The translations under genes were made by a program, and so were the position numbers. Positions 36,652 through 45,327 of a DNA stretch of 64,000 bases are shown in pieces (the stretch's first letter is position 1; every line of letters begins with the position of its first letter). The stretch is from RUG714 sp964623515 (lineage in GTDB: Bacteria; Bacillota; Clostridia; Oscillospirales; Acutalibacteraceae): NCBI GenBank assembly GCA_964623515.1, contig CAZURV010000006.1, positions 13,563-77,562 of the forward strand, in the 5' to 3' direction. The notes below the pieces were generated by a model. It worked only from the letters and a program-made list of their open reading frames with translations, did not search any database and had not been told where the DNA came from.

Positions 36652-37596
36652 ATGGCTGTTAAAGAACGTGTTTGCACAGAATTAAGTTTTCCGTCGACAA
36701 CTGGACTCGGTCCTGTTTATGTAAGATGCTGGATGACAGATAACCAGCGTGCGATTGTTCAGATTGCGCACGGCATGGCGGAACACGGAGAACGGTATGA
36801 AGAATTTGCACGTTTTCTCAATGAAAACGGCATATCTGTATGTATTGCGGATCATATAGGTCACGGCAAATCAGTGCTGAATGCCGCAGAGGAGAATTAC
36901 GGATATTTCGGTGAGAAAGACGGCGATAAACATCTTGCAGACGACCAGGCAAAACTGACCGATTTAATAAAAAAAGAGAATCCGGGTGTGCCATATTTTA
37001 TTTTTGGTCATTCTATGGGTTCATTTATTGCGAGAAGATACTGTGCATTTTATAGTGATAAAGTTGACGGCGCGGTTTTCTGCGGGACGGCAGGTGCCAA
37101 TCCGGCAGTTGCCGTAGGTAAAGCGGTCTGTGCTGTTGAGAGAGCCTTTAAAGGTTCGAAACATAAATCAAAATTGATAGATAAAATGGCTTTCGGAACT
37201 TATAATAAAAGAACTGAAAAGAAAACGCCGTTCGACTGGCTTACCCGCGATGAAGAGATTGTCCGCAAATACATAGAGGATAAGTGGTGTGGATTTTTGT
37301 TTACGGTAAACGGTTATAGGGATTTGTTCAGTTTGCTTCAATATGTAAATTCGGATGAATGGTACAATAAGATTCCGGCTGATTTTCCCGTATTTTTAAT
37401 TGCCGGAGAGGAAGATCCTGTCGGAGCTTACGGTAAAGTGGTGCATGAAGTTTATGAAAAACTGTGCGCTTCGGGACACAATAATGTGGATATTAAGCTT
37501 TACAGCGGGGCGCGTCATGAAATCTGCCATGAACTTTGTAAAACAGAAGTTTTTGAAGACGTTTTAGCTTTCCTCAATAAAACTATAAATGCATAA
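36652..37596 (+). CDS. Alpha/beta hydrolase, monoacylglycerol-lipase-like
   Basis: The 314-residue serine hydrolase has an HG oxyanion-type segment QIAHGMAEHGERYEEF, the nucleophile elbow FGHSMGSF, an acid in AGEEDPVGAYG and the catalytic histidine in GARHEICHE. The overall pattern is that of the Hydrolase_4/lysophospholipase group, which cleaves monoglycerides or lysophospholipids. No signal peptide is seen, so it is cytoplasmic. AAAAGGAG precedes the ATG 14 bp after mscL. The precise substrate is not predictable. Confidence 0.88.
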   Translation: MAVKERVCTELSFPSTTGLGPVYVRCWMTDNQRAIVQIAHGMAEHGERYEEFARFLNENGISVCIADHIGHGKSVLNAAEENYGYFGEKDGDKHLADDQAKLTDLIKKENPGVPYFIFGHSMGSFIARRYCAFYSDKVDGAVFCGTAGANPAVAVGKAVCAVERAFKGSKHKSKLIDKMAFGTYNKRTEKKTPFDWLTRDEEIVRKYIEDKWCGFLFTVNGYRDLFSLLQYVNSDEWYNKIPADFPVFLIAGEEDPVGAYGKVVHEVYEKLCASGHNNVDIKLYSGARHEICHELCKTEVFEDVLAFLNKTINA

Positions 37597-37621
37597 ACAG
37601 AATCATGTAAACGAGTGTAGA

Positions 37622-37663
37622 AAAAACTCCCGGCTGACATAAGTTAATCAGCCGGGAGTTTTA
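37622..37663. terminator. Bidirectional terminator between the hydrolase gene and tatD
   Basis: AAACTCCCGGCTGA / TCAGCCGGGAGTTT around a 10-nt loop, with A runs on the left and T on the right, between convergent genes. Confidence 0.9.
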
Positions 37664-37673
37664 ATGAATATTA

Positions 37674-38438
37674 TTAGATTCCGAAAAGCTTTTTTGCATT
37701 CGCTTCTGCCGCATTGATAATTACCGAAACATCTGTACTTCTGATTTCGGCAATTTTTTGTGCCGTATAGATAATCAGGGAAGAATTATTCCTTTTTCCT
37801 CTGAAAGGAGTGGGAGCCATATATGGGCAGTCCGTTTCAAGCAGAAGCCGTTCAAGAGGAATATATGCCGCAGTTTCCGTAGGTTTTCTGGCATTTTTGA
37901 ATGTTACAGCGCCTCCTATGCCTATATACATTCCGAGAGCAATGATTTCTCTTGCTGTTTCAACACTGCCGCTGAAACAGTGCAAAACGCCTTTCGGCAT
38001 GTATTCTTTTAAAATTTTAAGCGTATCAGCGTGCGCTTCACGATCGTGAACAATAATCGGCATATCCAGTTCATTCGCCAGTTTAATCTGTTTGGCGAAA
38101 ACGGCAGTTTGGAGTTCTTTCGGCACTTCTTTCCAGTGGTAATCAAGTCCGATTTCACCAATGGCAACAATTTTTTTATTGCGTGTCAGTTTTCGTATTT
38201 CTTCTATTTCGGCGAATGAGTTTGCATTTGCTTCTTCGGGATGAATGCCGACTGCGCCATATATGTAATTGTATTTATCGCATAACTTAGTCGTAAATCG
38301 GCTTGTTTTTAAATTTGTGCCGCAGTTTATGATGTTGCAAACGCCCTTATACAGAAGGGAGGACAGAAGTTCATTCCTGTCCTCGTCGAACTGAACGTCA
38401 TCATAATGCGCGTGCGTGTCAAAGATATTGTTTATCAT
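37674..38438 (-). CDS. tatD: TatD-family metal-dependent deoxyribonuclease
   Basis: The 254-residue TIM-barrel hydrolase has the metal motif FDTHAHYDD at the N-terminus, IGEIGLDYHW, IIVHDREAH, VLHCFSGS and LLLETDCPY, all characteristic of TatD/YcfH. It acts as a 3'-5' exonuclease or DNase in DNA repair in characterised members. Its ATG overlaps the metG stop (ATGA), a common metG-tatD pairing in Firmicutes. Confidence 0.93.
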   Translation of the reverse strand: MINNIFDTHAHYDDVQFDEDRNELLSSLLYKGVCNIINCGTNLKTSRFTTKLCDKYNYIYGAVGIHPEEANANSFAEIEEIRKLTRNKKIVAIGEIGLDYHWKEVPKELQTAVFAKQIKLANELDMPIIVHDREAHADTLKILKEYMPKGVLHCFSGSVETAREIIALGMYIGIGGAVTFKNARKPTETAAYIPLERLLLETDCPYMAPTPFRGKRNNSSLIIYTAQKIAEIRSTDVSVIINAAEANAKKLFGI

Positions 38439-40366
38439 CTTATTTTAGCACCTGCGGGTACATTTTCCAGGAATACAACTTTTACATCATTTTTTCCCGC
38501 GTCGGCCGCAATAATCATTCCATTGCTTTCAACGCCGCAGAGTTTTGCGGGTTTTAGATTTGCAACAACGATAACTGTTTTGCCGATTAAATCTTCCGGC
38601 GTGTACCAGGGAGCGATTCCGCTTGCAACTGTTCTCGGCGTGCCCGAACCGTCATCCAAAGTCAGTTTCAGAAGCTTTTTTGTTTTTTGAATCTTCTCAC
38701 ATTTTGTGATTTTTGCAGCTCTTAAATCAATTTTTGCAAAGTCATCAATCGAAATCTGAGCAATACCCGGTATTTCCGATTGCACTTTTTTTGCATCTTC
38801 TTTGATTGTTTTTTCGATTTCTTTAAATTTTTTCTCGGCGTCAATGCGTGCAAACAAAGGTTCGGCTTTTTTTGTTTTTATGCCGCTTTTAAGCAATCCG
38901 AAAGTGGAAAGAGAATCGTAATCTTTGATATCACAGTTCATCTGTGCAAAAATTTGATCAGCTGTTTCCGGAATTATGGGCTGTAGCAGAGTGGCTAAAA
39001 ATCTAATGCTTTCAAGCAGGTTGTAAAGCACAGTGCCGAGCCTTTTCTTTTTAGCTTCATCTTTGGCAAGTGTCCATGGCATTGTTTCATCAATATATTT
39101 GTTGGCGCGTTTTGCAAGGTTAAGGATATCGCCGACCGCGTCACTCATTTTAAATTCGCTGATATGTTTTTCCACGGCGGTAACTGTTTTTAGAGCAAAC
39201 TGTTCAAGCTCATCGTCTACACCTTCATGCGTAGTTGGTTCGGGAATTTCTCCGCCGAAATATTTGTTGTTCATGGCAATCGTTCGGTTCACAAGATTGC
39301 CAATTGTGTTTGCAAGATCCGAATTGTACTTTTCAATCATTGTGTCATAACTGATGGAACCGTCGCTCGCATGCGGCATTTCGCTTAAAAGATAGTATCT
39401 TACCGCATCAACGCCGAACAGGCTTACCAGCTGGTCAGCATATATAACATTGCCGATTGATTTACTCATTTTGCTTTCGCCCGCGAGCAGGAAAGGATGT
39501 CCGTAAACCTTTTTTGGAAGCGGTTCGCCGAGCGCCATAAGCATAATCGGCCAGTATATAGTATGAAAGCGTACAATATCTTTGCCGATAATATGAACAT
39601 CTGCTGGCCAGTATTTTTTGTATGCATTGCTTGGATTTTCCGTATCATAGCCAAGCGCAGTAATATAGTTAGAAAGAGCGTCAATCCAAACATAGATAAC
39701 GTGTTTTTCATCAAATGTTACCGGAATTCCCCATTTAAAAGAAGTTCTTGAAACACATAAATCCTGTAGACCGGGTTTAATAAAATTGTTCAGCATTTCT
39801 TTCTTGCGTGCTTCGGGATAAATAAAATCTTTGTGTGTTTCGATGTATTCTTCTAGCTGTTTCTGATATTTTGAAAGCCTTAAAAAATATGCTTCTTCTT
39901 TAGCCGGCTGAACTTCGCGCCCACAGTCGGGACATTTGCCGTCCACAAGCTGAGATTCGGTCCAGAAACTTTCGCATGGCGTGCAGTAAAGCCCCTGATA
40001 TTCACCTTTATAGATATCATCCTGATCATAGAGCTTTTTAAATATTTTTTGAACGGTTTTTTCATGATAGGAATCGGTCGTTCTGATAAATTTATCATAC
40101 GTCGTATTCAGTAAATCGCAGATCGATTTGATTTGCGAAGCAATTTTATCAACGTATTCCTTAGGCTCAATACCTTCTTCTTTCGCAATTTCTTCTATTT
40201 TAATTCCGTGCTCGTCGGTACCTGTGCAGAAGAAAACATCATACCCCTGCATTCGCTTATACCTCGCAATAGCATCCGTGAGCACAATTTCATAGCTGTT
40301 TCCGATGTGCGGTTTGCGCGATGTGTAAGCAATGGCAGTTGTAATATAGTATTTGCCTTTTTTCAT
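38435..40366 (-). CDS. metG: Methionyl-tRNA synthetase
   Basis: The 643-residue class I synthetase has PHIGN at residues 19-23, KMSKS at 299-303, and a zinc knuckle (CTPCESF...GKCPDCG) near 125-150. The C-terminal 110 residues form the tRNA-binding OB-fold (IDDFAKIDLRAAKI through SNGMIIAADAG) that also dimerises the enzyme. It charges tRNA-Met. No T-box precedes it: only about 36 bp separate the promoter -10 from the start codon. Confidence 0.97.
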   Translation of the reverse strand: MKKGKYYITTAIAYTSRKPHIGNSYEIVLTDAIARYKRMQGYDVFFCTGTDEHGIKIEEIAKEEGIEPKEYVDKIASQIKSICDLLNTTYDKFIRTTDSYHEKTVQKIFKKLYDQDDIYKGEYQGLYCTPCESFWTESQLVDGKCPDCGREVQPAKEEAYFLRLSKYQKQLEEYIETHKDFIYPEARKKEMLNNFIKPGLQDLCVSRTSFKWGIPVTFDEKHVIYVWIDALSNYITALGYDTENPSNAYKKYWPADVHIIGKDIVRFHTIYWPIMLMALGEPLPKKVYGHPFLLAGESKMSKSIGNVIYADQLVSLFGVDAVRYYLLSEMPHASDGSISYDTMIEKYNSDLANTIGNLVNRTIAMNNKYFGGEIPEPTTHEGVDDELEQFALKTVTAVEKHISEFKMSDAVGDILNLAKRANKYIDETMPWTLAKDEAKKKRLGTVLYNLLESIRFLATLLQPIIPETADQIFAQMNCDIKDYDSLSTFGLLKSGIKTKKAEPLFARIDAEKKFKEIEKTIKEDAKKVQSEIPGIAQISIDDFAKIDLRAAKITKCEKIQKTKKLLKLTLDDGSGTPRTVASGIAPWYTPEDLIGKTVIVVANLKPAKLCGVESNGMIIAADAGKNDVKVVFLENVPAGAKIR

Positions 40367-40401
40367 TTTCTTTTTCCTTCCTTTTGATTCTATATTAAAA
40401 T

Positions 40402-40430
40402 AGTATACTTGATTTCGCTTAAAATTTCAA
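40402..40430 (-). promoter_or_regulatory. Sigma-A promoter of metG-tatD
   Basis: On the minus strand: TTGAAA (40430-40425), 17-bp spacer, TATACT (40407-40402). Confidence 0.75.
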
Positions 40431-40451
40431 CTGCTGTATTATACTAGTCTT

Positions 40452-41189
40452 TTACAAAGCAATATCCATGATTGTCATAATCGCAAATCCGCATATTGCG
40501 CCGACAGATGCTATTTTCCCAGACTCACTGCAAAAACTTTCAGGTATCAGCTCGTCTATAACTACCCAAATCATTGCTCCCGCCGCAAAAGAAAGAAGGT
40601 AAGGCAGAAGCGGTGCCGCAATGCTTACAAGAAGCGCACCGAGAACTGCGAATATCGGCTCAACAACAGCGGAAAGCTGTCCTATGAAAAAACTTTTTCC
40701 ACGGCTCATTCCGCTCCTTCTCAAAGGCATGCTTACCGCAGCTCCCTCAGGAAAATTTTGTAGTCCGATGCCTATTGTTAAAGCTATTGCTGATGAAAGG
40801 GCGGATTTGTCGGTAGCACAAGCAAATGCGACTCCAAATGCCATACCTTCGGGAATGTTGTGCAAGGTGATTGCAAGAATAAGAAGGGATACGTTTTTGT
40901 CCTTGTTTTTGATTTTGTTTGTTTTGCTTATCAGTCTGTCTGCAAGATAAAGAAAAGCTGTGCCGAGCAACAGTCCGATTCCTATTGGAATCCAGCTGCC
41001 GTTCATTTCGTGAGCAGGAAGCAAAAGACTCCAGAAACTCGCCGAAAGCATAATTCCGGTGGCGAGACCAAGCATAAGGTTGAGCGCTTTTACGTTCATT
41101 TTTGTTATTAGAAAAACCGTAGCACTGCCGATTGCAGTTAACCCCCAGGTGAATATGCCACCGATCAGCGCCATAGTAACGTGATTCAT
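40452..41189 (-). CDS. ZIP-family divalent metal transporter
   Basis: The 245-residue protein has about eight membrane helices and both metal-site helices of ZIP proteins: LHNIPEGMAFG and QNFPEGAAVSM. A lysine-rich loop (KTNKIKNKDK) replaces the usual histidine-rich one. ZIP proteins import Zn2+ and sometimes Fe2+ or Mn2+. The start follows CGGAG by 10 nt. A near-perfect palindrome at 41242-41258, in the divergent intergenic region, is a candidate metal-responsive operator. The metal cannot be fixed from sequence. Confidence 0.9.
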   Translation of the reverse strand: MNHVTMALIGGIFTWGLTAIGSATVFLITKMNVKALNLMLGLATGIMLSASFWSLLLPAHEMNGSWIPIGIGLLLGTAFLYLADRLISKTNKIKNKDKNVSLLILAITLHNIPEGMAFGVAFACATDKSALSSAIALTIGIGLQNFPEGAAVSMPLRRSGMSRGKSFFIGQLSAVVEPIFAVLGALLVSIAAPLLPYLLSFAAGAMIWVVIDELIPESFCSESGKIASVGAICGFAIMTIMDIAL

Positions 41190-41241
41190 TTTTATTCATC
41201 TCCGTATATCAGTTGGTTTAAGTCATATTCGGCTTAACCTT

Positions 41242-41258
41242 TATGTAGTTACTACATA
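41242..41258. promoter_or_regulatory. Palindrome between zip and the DD-carboxypeptidase, candidate operator
   Basis: TATGTAG-TTA-CTACATA, a perfect 7-bp inverted repeat with a 3-bp spacer, followed by an overlapping ACATA-C-TATGT. It lies about 50 bp upstream of each divergent gene start, between weak -35 (TTTCAC) and -10 (CATAAA) elements of the minus-strand gene. Confidence 0.5.
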
Positions 41259-41291
41259 CTATGTGAAATTGAACTTAAAGTTACTTCGGGA

Positions 41292-41320
41292 TTGTATTTT
41301 AAAAACATAAATGCTAAAAT
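41292..41320 (+). promoter_or_regulatory. Promoter of the DD-carboxypeptidase gene
   Basis: TTGTAT (41292-41297), 17-bp spacer, TAAAAT (41315-41320). The predicted start point falls at the ATG itself (41327). Confidence 0.55.
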
Positions 41321-41326
41321 ATAAAT

Positions 41327-42559
41327 ATGAAAAAATTTTTTGCTATTATATGCATATTGATTGTTTCTGTTGTAACTTCGGTTGTTGCTGATGCTTCTCC
41401 GAATATAAGCAGTAAAAATGCGATTTTAATTGATTTAAAAAACGGCGATACTGTTTTTTCCGTAAATGCAGATGAAAAAATCAAAATCGCAAGCATGACG
41501 AAAATTATGACATGTATTCTCGCCGTTGAAAATACGGAAGAGTTCGATGTTCCTTTTACGATTGATTCTTCTTTGCTTCCGCCGGAAAAAGAAGCGCACA
41601 TTGTTGAGGCAGACCTTTCTTCCGCAGGTTTTGCGTGCGGAGATACGGTAACCGTAAGAGATTTGATTTACGGTCTAATGCTTCCGTCGGGAGCCGAATG
41701 TGCGGAGATTCTTGCGAATCTGACAGCGGGGGATACGGATTCTTTTGTAAAACTTATGAATTTGAAAGCTACGGAAATCGGATTATCATCCACCTGTTTT
41801 ACAAATGCAGACGGCGAAGATAATACTTACAATTATTCCACTGTGAATGATGTTGCCTTAATGTTTTCTTACGGGCTCAAAAACGATTTCTTCAAAAGTG
41901 TTGTTTCTTCACGCGAATATATCACATCGAGCGGTATGAAATTGGAAAGCACAATCAGCCTGAAACAGAGAACGACGGGCAAGAATTATGACTGTATATC
42001 CGGTGGAAAAACGGGCACAACATCTGAGGCAGGACTTTGTTTGGCAAGTTATGCGGAAAAAAACGGTGAGGAACTGATGCTTGTGACTGCCGGAGCGCCT
42101 TTCGATTATGGTTCGGCGGTTAATCTGGAGGACGCGCAGACCGTTTACGAATATTATTTTGACAATTATGATTATGTGTATGTTTTCAGCAAAGGGCAGA
42201 ATATAGCTTCCGTTAAAACAAAAGATTTATCCGAAGAAAATATGATTTGCACTGCCGAAGAGTCCGTTGAAAAATTTTTACCGCAGGATGCTCGTATTGA
42301 TTACGTTTACAGTGGTTGTCACACTGTAGACAACTCTTTTCATAAAGGCGATCATATCGGAACTGTTTCGGTAGTGTGTGACGGAAAAACTATTTGCAAA
42401 ACCGATGCGGTTTTAAAAGATGAACCGCATTTTAGCCTCTTCCGCTGGATTGAGAATCGCAAAAAAATTGTGCTACTTGTTTTTGCTTTTGCGGCAGTAT
42501 TGTTTGTAGGGGTTCAATATATCGTCAGATATTTGGTACGCAAAAAAGGAAAATCCTAA
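41327..42559 (+). CDS. D-alanyl-D-alanine carboxypeptidase (DacF-like)
   Basis: The 410-residue penicillin-binding protein has a signal peptide (MKKFFAIICILIVSVVTSVVADA), the active-site SMTK at 56-59 and KTG at 228-230. The second motif, normally SxN, reads SGA at 121-123 (LPSGAECAE). A C-terminal membrane helix (IVLLVFAFAAVLFVGVQYIV) is followed by basic residues, so it is anchored at both ends or at the C-terminus after cleavage. It should trim the terminal D-Ala of peptidoglycan stem peptides. No ribosome binding site precedes the ATG. The stop overlaps the next gene by 1 bp. Confidence 0.88.
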   Translation: MKKFFAIICILIVSVVTSVVADASPNISSKNAILIDLKNGDTVFSVNADEKIKIASMTKIMTCILAVENTEEFDVPFTIDSSLLPPEKEAHIVEADLSSAGFACGDTVTVRDLIYGLMLPSGAECAEILANLTAGDTDSFVKLMNLKATEIGLSSTCFTNADGEDNTYNYSTVNDVALMFSYGLKNDFFKSVVSSREYITSSGMKLESTISLKQRTTGKNYDCISGGKTGTTSEAGLCLASYAEKNGEELMLVTAGAPFDYGSAVNLEDAQTVYEYYFDNYDYVYVFSKGQNIASVKTKDLSEENMICTAEESVEKFLPQDARIDYVYSGCHTVDNSFHKGDHIGTVSVVCDGKTICKTDAVLKDEPHFSLFRWIENRKKIVLLVFAFAAVLFVGVQYIVRYLVRKKGKS

Positions 42560-43077
42560 TGCCTCCTAAGAGGCGGGGAACATCGGCAAATAGGTTATAT
42601 AAAGTTATGGTTGGAAATAAAATGAACAGAAAAAGAAAAGTAACGGTTTTAATGATTCTTGTTGTGTGTATTTTTATTTTAATTTCCGCTTTTTGTTTTG
42701 CAGAAGGTTATTGGACTTTTAATCCACCTGGAATGACTGCTTCGCAGACTGTTGAACGGTATATACAGTATTTTAATGCGGAAAATACCGTTGGTGCAAA
42801 CTCTCTGCATTATACGTTCGGGCAAGAGGGCTTTTATTTTACTTATTTTGATTTGAAGCAATATAAAGATAATATTGATTGTATCTCAGCCGTAGAAATA
42901 GGAAAGTCTGATAAATATATTGTTGAACCGATAGCAAAGGAAGCAGTTTCCGTTTCGGCCGATTACACAATGGTAAAGGCTGAAGTTATTTCAAGCGGAG
43001 AAAAGAAAATGAATTGGGTGTTTATTCTTGTGAAAAAAAATGAAAATTCCCGCTGGCGCGTATGCTGGATGGGTTAA
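42559..43077 (+). CDS. Membrane-anchored protein of unknown function
   Basis: The 172-residue product has a basic N-terminus, a hydrophobic segment (VTVLMILVVCIFILISAFCFA, about 28-48) and a small extracytoplasmic domain starting FNPPGMTASQTVERYIQYFNAENT and ending SRWRVCWMG. The layout (helix followed by a cone-shaped alpha+beta domain) recalls DUF4829/NTF2-like proteins, but I cannot assign it. ATG 42559 overlaps the carboxypeptidase stop and has AAAAAAGGA upstream; an internal ATG at 42622 is an alternative with a weaker site. It probably works in the envelope with its neighbours. Confidence 0.7.
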   Translation: MPPKRRGTSANRLYKVMVGNKMNRKRKVTVLMILVVCIFILISAFCFAEGYWTFNPPGMTASQTVERYIQYFNAENTVGANSLHYTFGQEGFYFTYFDLKQYKDNIDCISAVEIGKSDKYIVEPIAKEAVSVSADYTMVKAEVISSGEKKMNWVFILVKKNENSRWRVCWMG

Positions 43078-43106
43078 TACATATAAATTGCTTAAGGAGT
43101 GCAGGT

Positions 43107-43931
43107 GTGTTACATAAAATTGAAGAAATTTTTTTATGGGTTATCATTTACAGTATAGTAGGCTGGATATATGAGTCAATTGTGTGTTCAATAGGGCAGA
43201 AAAGGCTTGTAAACAGGGGATTCCTAAATGGCCCTTATACTCCGATTTACGGGGTAGGTGCGCTTTTTGATATTCTTATACTCGGTTGGATTAAAAATCC
43301 GATACTGTTGTTTTTCCTCGGTGCTGTTGTTTGTTGTATCATTGAGTATATAACATCCTATTTAATGGAAAAACTTTTTCACGCCCGTTGGTGGGATTAT
43401 TCAAAAAGAAGGTTCAACATTAACGGCAGAGTTTGTCTACTCGGTGCTATTGTATTCGGTATACTTTCGGTAGTCCTGCTGAAAGTGATTCATCCGATTG
43501 TTTCAACATATATCGGAATGATACCTCAGCCTTGGCTCCATATTGTTTCAAGCGTTATTTTTGTTTTGTTTGTAACGGATATAATCGTAACTGTTACTGG
43601 ATTTACAGGATTTAATGATAAACTTAAGGAAATATCATTAATTTTTGAACAAAAAAAAGATATAGCGTTTAAATCTTTTGATATTTACAAAACAGAAGCA
43701 AATGAAAAAATAAAAGATGGTGCGGGGAAACTGAAAGAAAACGCAGTAAAAATCAAGGAAAACGCGTCGCGTTCAGCAGTTTTTTCCCTATATGAAAATA
43801 TAACCGGAAAACTTAACAAACAGCAACGCAGAATGATAAAGGCATTTCCGAAACTTAAATCGCTTAAATACGACGATATATTATCCGATTTGCGTGAATT
43901 ACTTAGTAAATTCAAAAACAAATCTGATTAA
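43107..43931 (+). CDS. CmpB-like putative ABC transporter permease family membrane protein
   Basis: The 274-residue protein has five or six membrane helices and the signatures of the family labelled putative ABC transporter permease (CmpB-like): GWIYESIVCSI, NRGFLNGPYTPIYG, EYITSYLMEKLFHARWWDYS and NINGRVCLLGAI. The family name comes from an old annotation; transport is not shown and no ATPase is adjacent. A helical charged tail with EKIKDGAGKLKENAVKIKENA follows. I use GTG 43107, 7 nt after AAGGAG; the frame extends to ATG 43062, but that lies inside the upstream gene without a ribosome binding site. Confidence 0.82.
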   Translation: MLHKIEEIFLWVIIYSIVGWIYESIVCSIGQKRLVNRGFLNGPYTPIYGVGALFDILILGWIKNPILLFFLGAVVCCIIEYITSYLMEKLFHARWWDYSKRRFNINGRVCLLGAIVFGILSVVLLKVIHPIVSTYIGMIPQPWLHIVSSVIFVLFVTDIIVTVTGFTGFNDKLKEISLIFEQKKDIAFKSFDIYKTEANEKIKDGAGKLKENAVKIKENASRSAVFSLYENITGKLNKQQRRMIKAFPKLKSLKYDDILSDLRELLSKFKNKSD

Positions 43932-43937
43932 AATCGA

Positions 43938-43980
43938 TAAAAAAACTGCGGTGCATTTCAATTTTGCACCGCAGTTTTTT
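43938..43980. terminator. Bidirectional terminator
   Basis: AAAAACTGCGGTGC / GCACCGCAGTTTTT around an AT-rich loop with T runs on both strands, between convergent genes. Confidence 0.92.
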
Positions 43981-43989
43981 CAATTATTA

Positions 43990-45327
43990 TCAATAGTAAA
44001 TTTCCCTGTAATTCCGAACATATTTTCTGGACCATTTTTCAACAGCTGTTTTTGAATAAGTTTTGGGCATTTGTGCGCATATCGAAGCGCTTTTCGCAAT
44101 ATTTCCGGCAACACCGATAATCTTTTTCAGCAGTTTTTTGTCCGTACATGCGCTTTTTGCTATCCCGATAAACTGTTTGAGATCAAGATTTATCATGGAA
44201 GCAATATCCGTTGAATTTGCGCCGATTGAAATGATTTCTGTGCACATCATTCCACTTGAGAACATATAGCTGATTTCTTCGGGAGTGAATTTCGTAAGCG
44301 CTACCTTAACACAGTCGAGAATACAGAAACCAAGTCCGAGTTCGTTATAATAGCTTCTCTGATACTGCCAGAGTGTATCGGCTGAATATATACCGTCTTT
44401 ATCTGCTTCAACCGCATCTGCAAGCATTTTTGCGGCTTTCAGACTGTTTGCTATTCCCGAACCGATTATGGGCACTGTCATAAATGCGGCGTCTCCTATC
44501 GCGGCATATCCGTGGCATACGAGAACGGCAAGCGGCTGACGTACCGGAATATTAACAAACTGACCGCCTCTCACAACTTCGTTCGAAATACATGGATTGG
44601 TTTTTCGCAGAGAATTTAAAGTATCTTCAACTTCATCCATACTGAATGGTGAAAATCGTCCTATAAGCACATCGCACATATCATCCTCAGTTGCAAGCCA
44701 GCTTATTCCGAGTTTTCCGTCGTGAAGCAGATAAACCTGATATTTGTCTTCCGGCGTGAAATCGCCTTCTTTTTTGTAGAAAGCCCTGTAAACATAGAAC
44801 TGGTTAAACGGACCTGTTTTTCTTTCAATATCGCAGAAAGCGGGGAGTTGTGTTCTTATCGGGCTATTCATACCGCAGGCATCTATCACAAGATCGGCGT
44901 AATATTCACCTTTGCTCGTCTTTATACCGACAATACGGTTTCCAATAAGTATCGGTGATTCAACGGTCGTTTCAAATTTGATTTTTGCATCATTATCTTC
45001 CGCATATTTTATAAGATGCTTGTAAATATCTTTCCGTTCAACTTTAATTTCAAGGTCCCATTCGGGGATATCTTGGTTGACTTTTGTTTGTTGGTCCGGA
45101 CTGATGAAAGTCATATTCGTTTTATATTCCCATTTCCCGTCTTCTATCATAGGAATACCAGTATCTGTAAGTGCGTTGGGAGCAAAAATATCAGTCCAGT
45201 CATATCCCATATCTTCGCGCTTGTTCTTTTCAAATACAGTAACGTCGTATCCCATTCTTGCAAGATGGCCTGCAACGGCAAAACCGCCGTGTCCGCCTCC
45301 GGCAACAATAATTTCTTTTTTATTCAT
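43990..45327 (-). CDS. FAD-dependent oxidoreductase, geranylgeranyl-reductase-like fold
   Basis: The 445-residue flavoprotein has an N-terminal dinucleotide fold (IIVAGGGHGGFAVAGHLARM with acidic end VFEKN), a middle DACGMNSPIRTQL segment and the FAD-ribityl GD motif in YAAIGDAAFMTVPIIGSGI. This order matches p-hydroxybenzoate-hydroxylase or geranylgeranyl-reductase-type flavoproteins. The substrate is unknown; the C-terminal 100 residues contain several cysteines without an obvious cluster motif. AAAGGAGAA precedes the ATG. The start overlaps dus by 8 bp, which says little about function. Confidence 0.8.
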   Translation of the reverse strand: MNKKEIIVAGGGHGGFAVAGHLARMGYDVTVFEKNKREDMGYDWTDIFAPNALTDTGIPMIEDGKWEYKTNMTFISPDQQTKVNQDIPEWDLEIKVERKDIYKHLIKYAEDNDAKIKFETTVESPILIGNRIVGIKTSKGEYYADLVIDACGMNSPIRTQLPAFCDIERKTGPFNQFYVYRAFYKKEGDFTPEDKYQVYLLHDGKLGISWLATEDDMCDVLIGRFSPFSMDEVEDTLNSLRKTNPCISNEVVRGGQFVNIPVRQPLAVLVCHGYAAIGDAAFMTVPIIGSGIANSLKAAKMLADAVEADKDGIYSADTLWQYQRSYYNELGLGFCILDCVKVALTKFTPEEISYMFSSGMMCTEIISIGANSTDIASMINLDLKQFIGIAKSACTDKKLLKKIIGVAGNIAKSASICAQMPKTYSKTAVEKWSRKYVRNYREIYY

